From positions 280,893-344,892 of the forward strand of contig NZ_JAPOHA010000001.1 in the NCBI RefSeq assembly GCF_026672255.1: DNA of 64,000 nt, given 5' to 3'. Source of the DNA: Caproiciproducens galactitolivorans. Its GTDB lineage: Bacteria > Bacillota > Clostridia > Oscillospirales > Acutalibacteraceae. Below the pieces are notes generated by a model. That model was not told the DNA's origin. It searched no databases and saw only the letters and a list, made by a program, of their open reading frames with translations. The position numbers and the translations under genes are program-made. Below, piece after piece: positions 15,239-24,233 of the stretch (within the stretch, counting starts at the first letter, position 1; each line of letters starts with the position of its first letter).

Positions 15239-16185
15239 TTTTTAACACGCTCCTTTCCAAAGGCAAGCGGACGTGTTAAACGCTCGATATGTGGAACCAG
15301 AATATTCATTAAAATAATCGAGAAGGACACGCCTTCGGGAAGCTGCCCGAATATCCGGATCAGCATGGTAATGATACCCGCGCCGACCGCGTAAACAATT
15401 TTTCCTTTGAAATTGATCGGAGATGTGGCGTAATCGGTCGCCATGAAGATTGCGCCGAGCAGCAGGCCGCCCGCCAGAAGATCAAACAGAACATCCCGTC
15501 CGGCAATTAAGGACAGAACGGCAACCGTGCCGATGTAGCAAAGTGGAATCACAGGACTTATGATTTTGCGGTAGACAAGATAAATGCCGCCTAAAATCAA
15601 AGCGACCGCGCAGGTTTCACCCAGACAGCCCGCGCGAACACCGACGAACATACTGAGCAGATTCGGCATGGTGCCGCTTGCCCCGCTTTTCAGGATGCCG
15701 AGCGGGGAGGCGGTTGTCATTGCGTCTGCCGTCGTCTGCATATAGTAAAACGGTTTGTTCCATGTGCTCATCTCGGAAGGAAACGAGGCCATTAATATAA
15801 TTCTTGCCGTGAGAGCAGGGTTGACGAAGTTCTGCCCGATGCCGCCGAACATCTGCTTTACAACAACGATTGCGGTGATGCCCCCGAATATAACAATAAA
15901 CGGGCTTACGCCTACCGGCACATTGAAAGCGAGCAGAAGGCCGGTTACCACCGCGCTTAAATCACCAATGGTGTTTTCCCGCTTCATCACCCTGCGGGAA
16001 ACATACTCGCTTGCTACGCAGGATGCAACGGAAACGACAATCAGCAGAAGCGCTTTCGGCCCGAATATGATAACGGACGCAATCGCCGCCGGAGTCAGCG
16101 CGATGATAACGTCCAGCATGATTTTACGGGTTGTAATGCCGCTTTTGATGTGGGGAGACGAGGATACGATCATTTTTTCTGCCAT
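15235..16185 (-). CDS. rnfD: Rnf complex subunit D
   Basis: The 316-residue integral membrane subunit has about nine or ten hydrophobic segments, the GGIGQNFVNPAL family segment, and the flavinylation region DAMTTASPLG (residues 154-162). The position that normally carries the FMN-bearing threonine is Ser160 here, so covalent flavin attachment would have to be through serine. It belongs to the RnfD/NqrB family and forms part of the ion path. It abuts rnfC and overlaps rnfG by 4 bases. Confidence 0.92.
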   Translation of the reverse strand: MAEKMIVSSSPHIKSGITTRKIMLDVIIALTPAAIASVIIFGPKALLLIVVSVASCVASEYVSRRVMKRENTIGDLSAVVTGLLLAFNVPVGVSPFIVIFGGITAIVVVKQMFGGIGQNFVNPALTARIILMASFPSEMSTWNKPFYYMQTTADAMTTASPLGILKSGASGTMPNLLSMFVGVRAGCLGETCAVALILGGIYLVYRKIISPVIPLCYIGTVAVLSLIAGRDVLFDLLAGGLLLGAIFMATDYATSPINFKGKIVYAVGAGIITMLIRIFGQLPEGVSFSIILMNILVPHIERLTRPLAFGKERVKK

Positions 16186-17516
16186 TATTTTTTACCTCCT
16201 GCTTTTACCAGCCCTTTACCTAGCCGGATCGCCTGCACAAGCGGCCTGCCGGCAGGGCAGTTAAAGGCGCAGGAACCGCACTCCATGCAGTCCATTACGT
16301 CGTATTCCTGAAGCTTTTCAATGTCTTTGGCATTCGAATATTTTTCAAGCTGGGTAGGAATCAGGTTCATTGGGCAGCTGTTCACGCAGCGGCCGCAGCG
16401 TATGCAGGAGGTAGGCTTGTTCATCCGCGCTTCCTGCTCGTCGAACGCAAGGATTCCGTTGTTCTGTTTTAAAATCGGAAGGCTGTCATCCGCAAGGGAA
16501 AGTCCCATCATAGGGCCGCCCATCAGCAGCTTTTTCGGCTCGGCACGGTAGCCGCCGCAGAAGTCAACGACGTCTGCAATTTTGGTTCCGACCGGAACGA
16601 TCACGTTCTGCGGGTTCCGAATGGCGGAACCGTCAATGGTAACGCGCTTCTTTACGAGCGGCATGCCGGTTTTCAAGTAATTCGCCAGAAAAGCGACGGA
16701 TGTGACGTTCATAACCAGACAGCCGACGTCCGCGGGGAGCTTTCCTATAGGAATTTCCCGGTTCGTGCAGGCTTTGATCAGAACTTTTTCCGCGCCCTGT
16801 GGGTATCGTGAAGGCAGCGTCAGGATGCAGATGCGGCTTTCCGCATTTGTTTCGCCGTCTGCGATGGCCTTTAACTTCCGGATGCCGTCCGGCTTATTCT
16901 CTTCCACCGCAAGGATTACCCGTTCAATTTTCAGCATGCGCCGTACAACGGAAATTCCGTCAAAGATGGATTGGGTATTTTCAATGATTTCCCGGTCGTC
17001 GGCCGTTATGTAAGGTTCGCACTCGGCGGCGTTGACGATCAGGGTGTCGATCGGCTTATCCTTTTGCACGCTTAATTTAACATGCGTCGGGAACCCGGCG
17101 CCTCCCAATCCGACCAGCCCGGATTCCCGGGCCGCTTTGGCAAGATCGGACGGCGTTTCAAGAACAGGCGGCTTTAAATCGGGCGAAATCTTCATTTCCC
17201 CATCCGAATCGATCACGACTGCGTCGGAAAATTGTCCGCCGGGCAGCATGACCTTTTTGATTGCCGTGACTTTTCCGGAAATGCTTGCATGAATCGGTGC
17301 GCTGATAAAAGCGTCGCTGTCTGCAATTTTCTGCCCGACAAGAACCTCGTCGCCGACTTTTACCAGAGGCGCGCAGGGGGCGCCTGCGTGCTGCTGCATA
17401 GGAAGAACAACCTGAGCCGGGGGCGGCAGAATGGCGGATTCTATCTGCTCGGTACTTTTCCGAGGGGGAACATCTGCACCGCCATGCGTTAAAAATGGCT
17501 TAACAGGAAATTCCAT
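16185..17516 (-). CDS. rnfC: Rnf complex subunit C
   Basis: The 443-residue cytoplasmic subunit binds NADH and FMN and carries two 4Fe-4S clusters. Visible are the glycine-rich FMN region (GLVGLGGAGFPTHVKL, about residues 130-145), the EPYITADDR segment, and two cysteine motifs near the C terminus (CIRCGRCVNSCPM and CMECGSCAFNCPA). ATG 17516 is the start because GGAGG lies 8 bases upstream; a TTG at 17531 overlaps that site. It heads the rnfCDGEAB block. Confidence 0.94.
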   Translation of the reverse strand: MEFPVKPFLTHGGADVPPRKSTEQIESAILPPPAQVVLPMQQHAGAPCAPLVKVGDEVLVGQKIADSDAFISAPIHASISGKVTAIKKVMLPGGQFSDAVVIDSDGEMKISPDLKPPVLETPSDLAKAARESGLVGLGGAGFPTHVKLSVQKDKPIDTLIVNAAECEPYITADDREIIENTQSIFDGISVVRRMLKIERVILAVEENKPDGIRKLKAIADGETNAESRICILTLPSRYPQGAEKVLIKACTNREIPIGKLPADVGCLVMNVTSVAFLANYLKTGMPLVKKRVTIDGSAIRNPQNVIVPVGTKIADVVDFCGGYRAEPKKLLMGGPMMGLSLADDSLPILKQNNGILAFDEQEARMNKPTSCIRCGRCVNSCPMNLIPTQLEKYSNAKDIEKLQEYDVMDCMECGSCAFNCPAGRPLVQAIRLGKGLVKAGGKK

Positions 17517-17537
17517 GTTTCTAACCTCCAAATGAAA

Positions 17538-18068
17538 TTAATCTATCGTAAATTTATCCAGTAACGGCATCATTACACTTAATACGAGACCGGTTACGAT
17601 TCCGGACAATATGCCGAAAAGAATCAGCCAAGGCAGATAGTAAAGAACCGCCGGTGTGGTTAAAAGGGACGCGACCAAAAGCTGCGCCGCGTTGTGGGAA
17701 AGCGCGCCCGCTACCCCAAGCCCGACCAGTCCGAAGGGGCGGCTCTTGATGCGGAGCAGGAGCCACATGACAAGGGTACTGAGCAAGCCGCCGGAAAGGC
17801 TCATCAGCATAGCGGTGAACCCCCGGGTAATTCCGGCAAACAGCCCTTTTATAACGGCAATGCAAAGGGCGGGGGCAAGCCCTACCGCACCGGCCGCGTA
17901 CATGGTAACAAGATTGGAAAGCCCCAGCTTTGCACCGGGGGGCAAAAGCGGGAGCGGGGGGAGCGCCAGTTCGATTGCCGACAGAACAAGGGCGAGCGCG
18001 GTTAAAAGGCCGTTAAAGGCAACGCTCCGCGTACGCGGGGATAAATTCAATTTAGACGGCTGATTCAT
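17538..18068 (-). CDS. Gx transporter / heptaprenyl diphosphate synthase component I-like membrane protein
   Basis: The 176-residue protein has about five hydrophobic segments and the PPGAKLGLSN...YAAG element of the family called Gx transporter or HepT-like component I, which resembles ECF-transporter S components. Members are often placed beside rnf and NusG-II genes in Firmicutes, as here, which suggests a role in assembling or supplying the complex, though none is proven to my knowledge. ATG 18068 is used, 5 bases after the upstream stop codon. Confidence 0.75.
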   Translation of the reverse strand: MNQPSKLNLSPRTRSVAFNGLLTALALVLSAIELALPPLPLLPPGAKLGLSNLVTMYAAGAVGLAPALCIAVIKGLFAGITRGFTAMLMSLSGGLLSTLVMWLLLRIKSRPFGLVGLGVAGALSHNAAQLLVASLLTTPAVLYYLPWLILFGILSGIVTGLVLSVMMPLLDKFTID

Positions 18069-18072
18069 TTTC

Positions 18073-18438
18073 TTACCCTGTAAACCCGTCAAAGGTTTTT
18101 TTATCCTCTATGATTCGGACGGAAATTTTTGCCGGAAGACAAACCGCCACCTGTCCCGGTTTCGTAAGTTTGCCCGTCCGTACGCAGATCTGGTCGCGGC
18201 AGTCGGAATGCCGGAAGGAAATCGCGCCGGGTTCCAGCAGCAGCTTAACGTGGTATTCGCCGCCCAAGTCGATGATCTGCGTGGTTTTTTGTTTCCCTAA
18301 ATCGAAGCGGTAGCATTCCGTGCCGTTTCGTTCAACCACGGCAACCCCGGTGCTTTTTGTACTGTTAAAACAGAACAGCAGTACAACGGCAAGAAGAAGA
18401 AAAAATAAAATGAAAAAGACATCCTGTTTTTTTATCAT
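18073..18438 (-). CDS. NusG domain II-containing membrane-anchored protein
   Basis: The 121-residue protein has one N-terminal membrane segment (residues 8-25) and an extracytoplasmic beta-domain with the CRDQICVRTG...GQVAVCLP signature typical of the NusG_II family found near rnf and apbE genes. It is not a transcription factor; only the fold is shared. Two or three conserved cysteines outside the membrane could form a disulfide or bind a cofactor. It lies between apbE and the Gx-transporter-like gene with almost no spacing. Confidence 0.78.
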   Translation of the reverse strand: MIKKQDVFFILFFLLLAVVLLFCFNSTKSTGVAVVERNGTECYRFDLGKQKTTQIIDLGGEYHVKLLLEPGAISFRHSDCRDQICVRTGKLTKPGQVAVCLPAKISVRIIEDKKTFDGFTG

Positions 18439-18447
18439 AATCGCATA

Positions 18448-19509
18448 TTATACTCCACTTTCTACAAGAGTATATTTCCTATTGGATAATTTAAAGATAT
18501 TTTTCATGCTTTCTGTTAAATAAACTTGATTATCCGTTGTAATAAAAATACCCCCGGCGTTATATTTCTTCAGCAGCTCGGTCCCCTTTTCCCGTCCAAG
18601 CACAAAACAGGCGGTTGAAAGCGCGTCACTCAGCGCACCGTTGCTGCATACGACCGTGACGGAGATCAGGCCGTTGTTTTCCGGGTATCCGGTCTTTGGA
18701 TTCAGCAGATGGTGGTAAGTGACGCCGTTCTTTGTAAAGTACTTTTCATAGGTGCCGGAGGTGGAAACATAGCCGGATTGAAGATCAATCGACCCGATGG
18801 AAGTGCTTTGCGTTTCGGTGCTGTGCGGGTCACGTACGGCAATGTTCCAGGGGGTTCCGTCTTCTTTCGTTCCGAACACGCCGATGCTGCCTCCGACCGC
18901 AACAATTCCATAGTCCGCGCCGGCCTGCTTGTAAGCGGCTACCGCTTCGTCGCATGCCGCGCCCTTTCCGACCGCGCCAAGGTCAACAGCCATATAATGC
19001 ATTTTTAATGAGGCGGCGGATTCCTGCGTGTTAACGCGAAGATCATGATAATTTACATATTTTAAATATTTCTGAATTTCTTCTTTTGCGGGGAGATGCT
19101 GATTCTCGCCACCGAAATCCCAAAGGGAGGAAATCGGCAGAATGGTAGGATCGAGCGCGCCGTCCGATTTTTCCGCAACGTCAAGGCTTTTTTGAAGGAT
19201 TGCCGCCGTTCTTGGATCGATCGAAATCCAGTCGGAGCCGGAAGCTTGGTTCAGTTTGCTGATATCGGAATCACCGAGTCTCCAGGAAATCAGATTCTCC
19301 AGTTCGCCGATTTTCTGTGCCGCTGCTTTGGCAGCCTGCTGCGCGTTTTTGCCGTAAACGGTTTGCTGCACGTAGGTTCCCATTGCATAATTTGTGCATT
19401 CAAAGCTTTGCGGTTTTTGATTGGATTTTATAAAAATACCGGCCAATACGGCCAGTATCACAAAGAATACAGCGGAAAGCAGGAGAACGAGCTTTTTATC
19501 TTTTTTCAT
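18448..19509 (-). CDS. apbE: FAD:protein FMN transferase
   Basis: The 353-residue protein has an N-terminal membrane anchor (residues 8-26, with no lipobox cysteine, unlike many ApbE lipoproteins), then AMGTY, the DLGAVGKGAACD segment and HHLLNPKTGYP, the FAD and Mg binding elements of ApbE. The enzyme moves FMN from FAD onto Thr/Ser of target proteins outside the membrane. It is the first gene of the operon that encodes its likely targets RnfG and RnfD. A strong promoter lies upstream. Confidence 0.93.
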   Translation of the reverse strand: MKKDKKLVLLLSAVFFVILAVLAGIFIKSNQKPQSFECTNYAMGTYVQQTVYGKNAQQAAKAAAQKIGELENLISWRLGDSDISKLNQASGSDWISIDPRTAAILQKSLDVAEKSDGALDPTILPISSLWDFGGENQHLPAKEEIQKYLKYVNYHDLRVNTQESAASLKMHYMAVDLGAVGKGAACDEAVAAYKQAGADYGIVAVGGSIGVFGTKEDGTPWNIAVRDPHSTETQSTSIGSIDLQSGYVSTSGTYEKYFTKNGVTYHHLLNPKTGYPENNGLISVTVVCSNGALSDALSTACFVLGREKGTELLKKYNAGGIFITTDNQVYLTESMKNIFKLSNRKYTLVESGV

Positions 19510-19529
19510 CGGTCAACCTCCAGTAGTAG

Positions 19530-19558
19530 ATTATACCATGATTTCATACAAAGTCCAA
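19530..19558 (-). promoter_or_regulatory. promoter of the apbE-rnf operon
   Basis: On the minus strand TTGGAC (19558-19553) and TATAAT (19535-19530) are separated by 17 bases, with TGG before the -10 box (extended -10). It is 21 bases from the apbE start codon and is the only strong promoter visible upstream of rnf. Confidence 0.8.
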
Positions 19559-19604
19559 TAAAACCGCATTTTTTAAGACTAACGAAGAAACCGCTGCCTG
19601 CGGA

Positions 19605-19649
19605 AGAAATAAAGTCACCTGCCTGCGTTTTTTGCCGGCAGATGACTTT
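19605..19649 (-). terminator. terminator of the diguanylate cyclase gene
   Basis: A 13-bp stem with one G-U pair (19611-19623 with 19637-19649) lies just past the cyclase stop codon and is followed on the minus strand by TTTATTTC. It insulates the rnf operon promoter from the upstream gene. Confidence 0.75.
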
Positions 19650-19677
19650 CTCTTCTATTATAGTATCCTTTCTTCGT

Positions 19678-22452
19678 TTAGTCTACGGCGCCTTTTTCCA
19701 GAATAAACAGGTCGATCATTTTTGCAATGCAGGAAAGCGCGGAGATTTCTTCGGAAGACCATACGCGTTCTTCCTTGCACGCATCGAAGCCGACAATGCC
19801 TTTCCGCTTTCCGTCCCGTTTGATGCAGAAGTACAATACGGATTTTACGTCGTGTTTCAGCAGTTCTTCCCGCAGCGGGTGTTGGAGAAGATTGGTGTCA
19901 CCGCAGAAAAAGACGCCGTCTTCGTTAAAGAGAGGCAGAATGTCAAAGGCGGTCTCCTCCTGAAAGGTATGCCGGGGGGGAATTCCCTCCGCGCACCATT
20001 CATAAATGTTTTTTAAGGCCGTTTTTTCCGAGTCCTCAAAAATGTAGGCGCGGCTTATATGAAAGCGTTCTCCGGTCATTCTCAGGACGATATTCATTAC
20101 GCTTTCGAAGTCCTTGGCGTGGTACAGCATGTCGGATACATAGGAAAGGATATCGTCATGAAAAGATTGATAAAGGGGTGCGGAGTATTCCGGCGTCGGC
20201 GTCAGCGTATTCCGGAGTTCCGGGCAGGTTTCCAGTTGCTTTTGGGATTCCGCGCTGCTGTCAAAAAGAACGAACCGGTTCCGGCCGCCGCGCTTTGCCT
20301 CGTACAGGGCAATATCGGCTTTTTTATAAAGCTCGGTATAGGTTGTTCCGTCTTTCGGGGAAACAGCCACGCCCACGCTTCCGGAAATAGAGTAACAGGT
20401 ATTGAACGTTTGCTGCAGGCACTGGTTAATGGCCAATGCCTTTTCAACGATCAGCGCCGGGTTGTCAACGTTTTTCAGGAGCACCATAAATTCGTCGCCG
20501 CCGATCCGGCCCACGATATCCGAAGCCCGGAATAGCTTTTTCAGTTTGCCGCCGATATCCGCCAGCACGGCGTCTCCGAACATATGCCCCAGATTATCGT
20601 TGACCTCTTTAAAGTGGTCGACGTCAATCATGTAAAGGGCGCAGGGCTCATTGTCACACAGCGCCTGTTCAATTAAATTCTGGGTTGCGATTTTATTAAG
20701 CAGGTCCGTCAGGCCGTCCCGCTGCGCTTTATGTAAAAGTCTTTGCGTCGCTTCCTTTTGGCAGGTAATGTCGCTGATTCGGCCGATTGCCCGGATTGCC
20801 TTGCCTTCTTTGCTGAAAATAGTGGTGATTTTAATGTTATACCATAGATAATCGCCGTTTTCGAGTTTCATCCGACATTCGCCTTCCGCGTTGTGTTCGC
20901 CGTTTTTGACGCTTTCGAACATTTTGCGGAAGGGTTCAATATCGTCCGGATGAATCATACCGGTTTTCAGGAAGCTTTCAGGGAAATTTTTAATGGCATA
21001 GCCGCCGCCCGCAATCTGCCGGCCGCCCGTACTGTTCAGAATCGTACTATTTAAAATATCATAGTCAAAAATCATGCTGTCCGACTGATCCAAAACGATC
21101 TGGTAGCGTTCGTTGCTGATTTCCAGTTCCTGCATGATTTCCCTCTGGTCGGTAATATCAATTAAAAGGCTGTACAGCTCCGGTTCTTCTCCGCTTTCCA
21201 CCATCAGCTGGCCCCGTTCCAGAATCCATACCAGCGTGCCGTCTTTTTTCTGAATCCGATACTGTATATCGATTACGCTGCCGGTATGAAGCTGTACGTC
21301 GATGCTCTGTTTCACCGTTTCCCGGTCGTGCGGATAGATCATTTTCAGAAACTGATTATCGAACAGGTCGGCTATTTCCTCAAGAGTATAGCCCGTCAAA
21401 TAATAGAAACCGTCGCTGCAATAAATCATGGTGAAATCCCCGTCGTATTTACAGCGCTGGACGCAGCCGGGAATATTGGCCGTTAAAACATTCATTTCCT
21501 GACAGCTCTTTTTAATGTCGCTGTTCTTTTTCCGGAGAAGGAGGATCACATAAAAACCGAGAAGAATGAAGGCGAATGCGGTGCTGAATGCCAGCAACGC
21601 GGAGTTGCGGATCAGGTAATCGGACTGCGGCAGAATCACATCCGCAGGAACCACGGTGATCAGGTACCAGTCGCCGGAACCCAGCGGCTGGTAATGTACA
21701 AAACTGTCCGCACCGCCGACATTGCATTCCGCCATCCCGCTGCTATTCCGGTTGATTTCATTCTTCATGGTTTCAACGCCCGTTTTGTCCTGATTTGTAC
21801 GCATGAGCGAAGAATAGAAATTCTGAAGGGCGCTGTCGGCTGCTTTTTGAGGATAGAGCACAACGGTGCCGTCACGGCGAATCAGGAAACGGGTTCCCTT
21901 TCCTTCGTACAGGGGGGTATCCAGTTGTTCGGCGACGGGGGCGGCGGACGCGGTTCCGCTTAATACGCCGATCACTTTATGGTTCGAATAGATCGGTACG
22001 GAATAGAGAAGCGCTTTTTTTACCTTTGGAAACGAATCGGATGAATCGGTAACGACACAGGAGCCTTTTATCGATTTTTTAAAAGAATCATCGGAGGCGA
22101 TATTCTTTTTCTGCCCGTCATTTGTTATGCTGTCCCCATGGATGTCGGCAATGGAGACCTGAAGAAACTGTTTACTGTTCAGTACCGCCTGTACGGCGCC
22201 CGCAGCCGTTTCATTATATAAATTTCCCTTTTCACCAATGCAGGTGGACAAGGATTGCAAAACAGATGATTTTTCGTCCAGCTTTGCCGTTATTGCCGCC
22301 GCGCTTTGTGCAGCGTTTTCGACCATATTCTTCGAAACGGACGACCGAAGGTCGCTGTTCATCTTGCCTACGAATGCTGCAAATGAGATTGGCAGAAAGG
22401 ATAAAGAGATCAGAAAAACGAACGCAGCCGCCAGTTTTGGCTTTAACGTCAC
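19678..22452 (-). CDS. membrane diguanylate cyclase with dCache, PAS, PAS, GGDEF and GAF domains
   Basis: The 924-residue protein has a membrane segment at residues 7-29, an extracytoplasmic dCache-like sensor (about 30-280), a second membrane segment (about 285-310), two PAS regions (about 320-445 and 450-575), a GGDEF domain (about 580-740) and a C-terminal GAF-like domain (770-920). The active-site GGDEF is intact near residue 648, and RASD five residues before it is a product-inhibition I-site, so it should make cyclic di-GMP. The start is GTG with GGAAGGG 10 bases upstream; no ATG fits in frame. The signal sensed is unknown. Confidence 0.85.
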   Translation of the reverse strand: MTLKPKLAAAFVFLISLSFLPISFAAFVGKMNSDLRSSVSKNMVENAAQSAAAITAKLDEKSSVLQSLSTCIGEKGNLYNETAAGAVQAVLNSKQFLQVSIADIHGDSITNDGQKKNIASDDSFKKSIKGSCVVTDSSDSFPKVKKALLYSVPIYSNHKVIGVLSGTASAAPVAEQLDTPLYEGKGTRFLIRRDGTVVLYPQKAADSALQNFYSSLMRTNQDKTGVETMKNEINRNSSGMAECNVGGADSFVHYQPLGSGDWYLITVVPADVILPQSDYLIRNSALLAFSTAFAFILLGFYVILLLRKKNSDIKKSCQEMNVLTANIPGCVQRCKYDGDFTMIYCSDGFYYLTGYTLEEIADLFDNQFLKMIYPHDRETVKQSIDVQLHTGSVIDIQYRIQKKDGTLVWILERGQLMVESGEEPELYSLLIDITDQREIMQELEISNERYQIVLDQSDSMIFDYDILNSTILNSTGGRQIAGGGYAIKNFPESFLKTGMIHPDDIEPFRKMFESVKNGEHNAEGECRMKLENGDYLWYNIKITTIFSKEGKAIRAIGRISDITCQKEATQRLLHKAQRDGLTDLLNKIATQNLIEQALCDNEPCALYMIDVDHFKEVNDNLGHMFGDAVLADIGGKLKKLFRASDIVGRIGGDEFMVLLKNVDNPALIVEKALAINQCLQQTFNTCYSISGSVGVAVSPKDGTTYTELYKKADIALYEAKRGGRNRFVLFDSSAESQKQLETCPELRNTLTPTPEYSAPLYQSFHDDILSYVSDMLYHAKDFESVMNIVLRMTGERFHISRAYIFEDSEKTALKNIYEWCAEGIPPRHTFQEETAFDILPLFNEDGVFFCGDTNLLQHPLREELLKHDVKSVLYFCIKRDGKRKGIVGFDACKEERVWSSEEISALSCIAKMIDLFILEKGAVD

Positions 22453-22593
22453 AAGCTCGCATCCCTTCCGTTGTATATTTTTACAGGAAAAAATTGTTTA
22501 TTATAGATAAAATATACACTATTTTATTCTTTTACGCAATTCTTTTTTCTTTATAAAATCCAGGATAGGATTTTCATCTTAAATGTGATAAAA

Positions 22594-22890
22594 TCAAAAA
22601 TAGGAATGCGAAGCAGATTCTTTCGGGGAATAAAAGAAAATTTTCTCCGCGCTCATTTTGGAGAAATCGGAGGAAAAATATACAGGAAACCGATTTTTCG
22701 CTGCGGCAATGGGGCAGATACCCGCGTAGGTGATAATTTTTATGCGAATTACGGATGTATTATGCTCGGCGCCTGTTTGGCTCCATCGGGAGAATTTCCG
22801 TTCGTGACTTCCCCTGTATTGCATTTATACGGCGGCTTGTCCCATACAGGTGCCGGCTGGCAGCGCTCCGGCGAAAGCCATCAAACGTTT
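22594..22890 (+). pseudogene. remnant of a maltose/galactoside O-acetyltransferase (hexapeptide family)
   Basis: About 60 codons read FGEIGGKIYRKPIFRC and then VGDNFYANYGCIML, matching the segment before the left-handed beta-helix of Maa/LacA-type sugar acetyltransferases (FGSxGxNxxIEPPFRCDYG...IGxNFYANxNCxILD). Similarity then breaks off, and the hexapeptide repeats are gone or out of frame. There is no good start. It is a decayed gene in the spacer between the cyclase and ybaK genes. Confidence 0.65.
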
Positions 22891-22997
22891 CCGTAGAAAT
22901 TTCGTGCAAATCTGATACAGAAAACCCAAAAAAGATTTTGTCGGATTTGTATTTTATTACAAAATTACAGCGAAATACTTTTCACGCACAAACTGTA

Positions 22998-23006
22998 TGT
23001 TATACT
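22998..23006 (+). promoter_or_regulatory. possible extended -10 promoter of the ybaK-like gene
   Basis: TGTTATACT at 22998-23006 is an extended -10 box 29 bases before the ATG; the -35 region is poor. Confidence 0.4.
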
Positions 23007-23034
23007 AAAGTTTAATAATATTTTGGAGGGCGAC

Positions 23035-23523
23035 ATGGCGGTACAAAAAGTAAAGGAATATCTTAAAACGTTCGGAATGGAAAACCGTCTGCGGGAATTT
23101 TCGGTTTCCAGCGCAACGGTTGAGCTTGCGGCGCAGGCGCTGCAAGTGGAAGAAGCGCGCATTGCAAAAACCATTTCTTTTTACGCGGAAGACGGGTGTA
23201 TTTTAATCGTTACCGCGGGTGACGCGAAAATTGACAATCCAAAGTTCAAAGCGGAATTCGGGATGAAAGCGAAAATGCTTGCTCCCGAAGATGTGGAGCG
23301 GCTTACCGGATACCGGATCGGCGGGGTATGCCCGTTCGGGAATCCGCCGCAGGCAAAGGTTTACTGCGATTTGTCTTTGAAGCGGTTCACCACGGTCTAT
23401 CCGGCCGGGGGCAGCTCCAATTCCTGTGTGGAATTAAGCTGCGAGGAGCTTTTTCAGGTATCGAAAAGTGTAAAATGGCTGGATGTCTGCAAGAATTGGC
23501 AGGAAACCGGGGGACAGGGTTAA
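23035..23523 (+). CDS. YbaK/EbsC family aminoacyl-tRNA deacylase
   Basis: The 162-residue protein has the YbaK fold: a helical start, then the strand with KTISF (the catalytic-type lysine of the editing pocket), the GDAKIDNPKFK region and the GGVCPFG loop. Members remove amino acids wrongly attached to tRNA, typically Ala or Cys from tRNA-Pro; which one applies here is not clear. ATG 23035 follows GGAGG; a TTG twelve bases earlier overlaps that site. It is followed after 4 bases by trmB. Confidence 0.83.
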   Translation: MAVQKVKEYLKTFGMENRLREFSVSSATVELAAQALQVEEARIAKTISFYAEDGCILIVTAGDAKIDNPKFKAEFGMKAKMLAPEDVERLTGYRIGGVCPFGNPPQAKVYCDLSLKRFTTVYPAGGSSNSCVELSCEELFQVSKSVKWLDVCKNWQETGGQG

Positions 23524-23527
23524 TCGT

Positions 23528-24190
23528 ATGAGAATGCGGAATAAGCCATGGGCTGCGCCGGAACTGAATGCCTGCGAATTTTTTGTCCGTAATCCGTCGG
23601 AGCACATCGGGAAATGGCACGCGTATTTTTCGCGCAGACAGCCGATCCACCTGGAACTTGGCTGCGGAAAAGGTCTTTTTCTTGCGGGACTGGCCCCGAA
23701 GCACCCGGAAATCAATTATATGGGGATCGATCTGAAGGACGCCGTTCTGGCCCCGGCAAAGCGCAATATTGAACAGGCGTTTCAGGAGCAGAACCGGAAA
23801 CCGGACAATGTGGTGCTGATGGCACAGGATATCGAGCGGATTTTAACGGTTATGAATGCGGAGGATGCCGTCGAAAGAATCTATATCAATTTCTGCAATC
23901 CCTGGCCGAAAGCGAAGCACAATAAGCGCCGCCTTACGTATCCGCGAATGCTGGAAAACTATAAACAGATTCTGGCAAAGGGCGGCGAAATCTATTTTAA
24001 AACGGATGACGATCCGCTTTTTGCCGATTCGCTTTCTTATTTTGCGGAAAGCGGATTTGAAATCATCAAAATAACCTATGATCTTCACGCGGAGAACTGG
24101 CCGGAAAATGTACTTACGGAGCATGAGAAAATGTTTATGGAGCGGGGGATAAAAATCAAAGCCCTGATTGCGAAAATCCCTGTTTCTTAA
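23528..24190 (+). CDS. trmB: tRNA (guanine-N7-)-methyltransferase
   Basis: The 220-residue protein has the TrmB signature: motif I LELGCGKGLFL (about residues 39-49), GIDLK, and the NFCNPWPKAKHNKRRLTYP segment (about 120-138) that binds the tRNA target. It methylates G46 of tRNA with S-adenosylmethionine. It begins 4 bases after the ybaK-like stop codon, so the two tRNA-related genes form a unit. Confidence 0.92.
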   Translation: MRMRNKPWAAPELNACEFFVRNPSEHIGKWHAYFSRRQPIHLELGCGKGLFLAGLAPKHPEINYMGIDLKDAVLAPAKRNIEQAFQEQNRKPDNVVLMAQDIERILTVMNAEDAVERIYINFCNPWPKAKHNKRRLTYPRMLENYKQILAKGGEIYFKTDDDPLFADSLSYFAESGFEIIKITYDLHAENWPENVLTEHEKMFMERGIKIKALIAKIPVS

Positions 24191-24204
24191 TTCATAAAGA
24201 TGCA

Positions 24205-24233
24205 TTGACAAAATCACGGGACTACATTATAGT
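24205..24233 (+). promoter_or_regulatory. consensus promoter of metNIQ
   Basis: A perfect TTGACA (24205-24210) and TATAGT (24228-24233) with a 17-base spacer lie 38 bases before the metN start. The leader is too short for an S-box riboswitch. Confidence 0.8.

Noticed and set aside
12574..17516. Na+-translocating NADH:quinone reductase (Nqr) instead of Rnf
   Set aside because: The RnfB-type multi-cluster subunit and the 4Fe-4S motifs in RnfC are present and no NqrF/NqrA-like gene is seen; gene order is CDGEAB.
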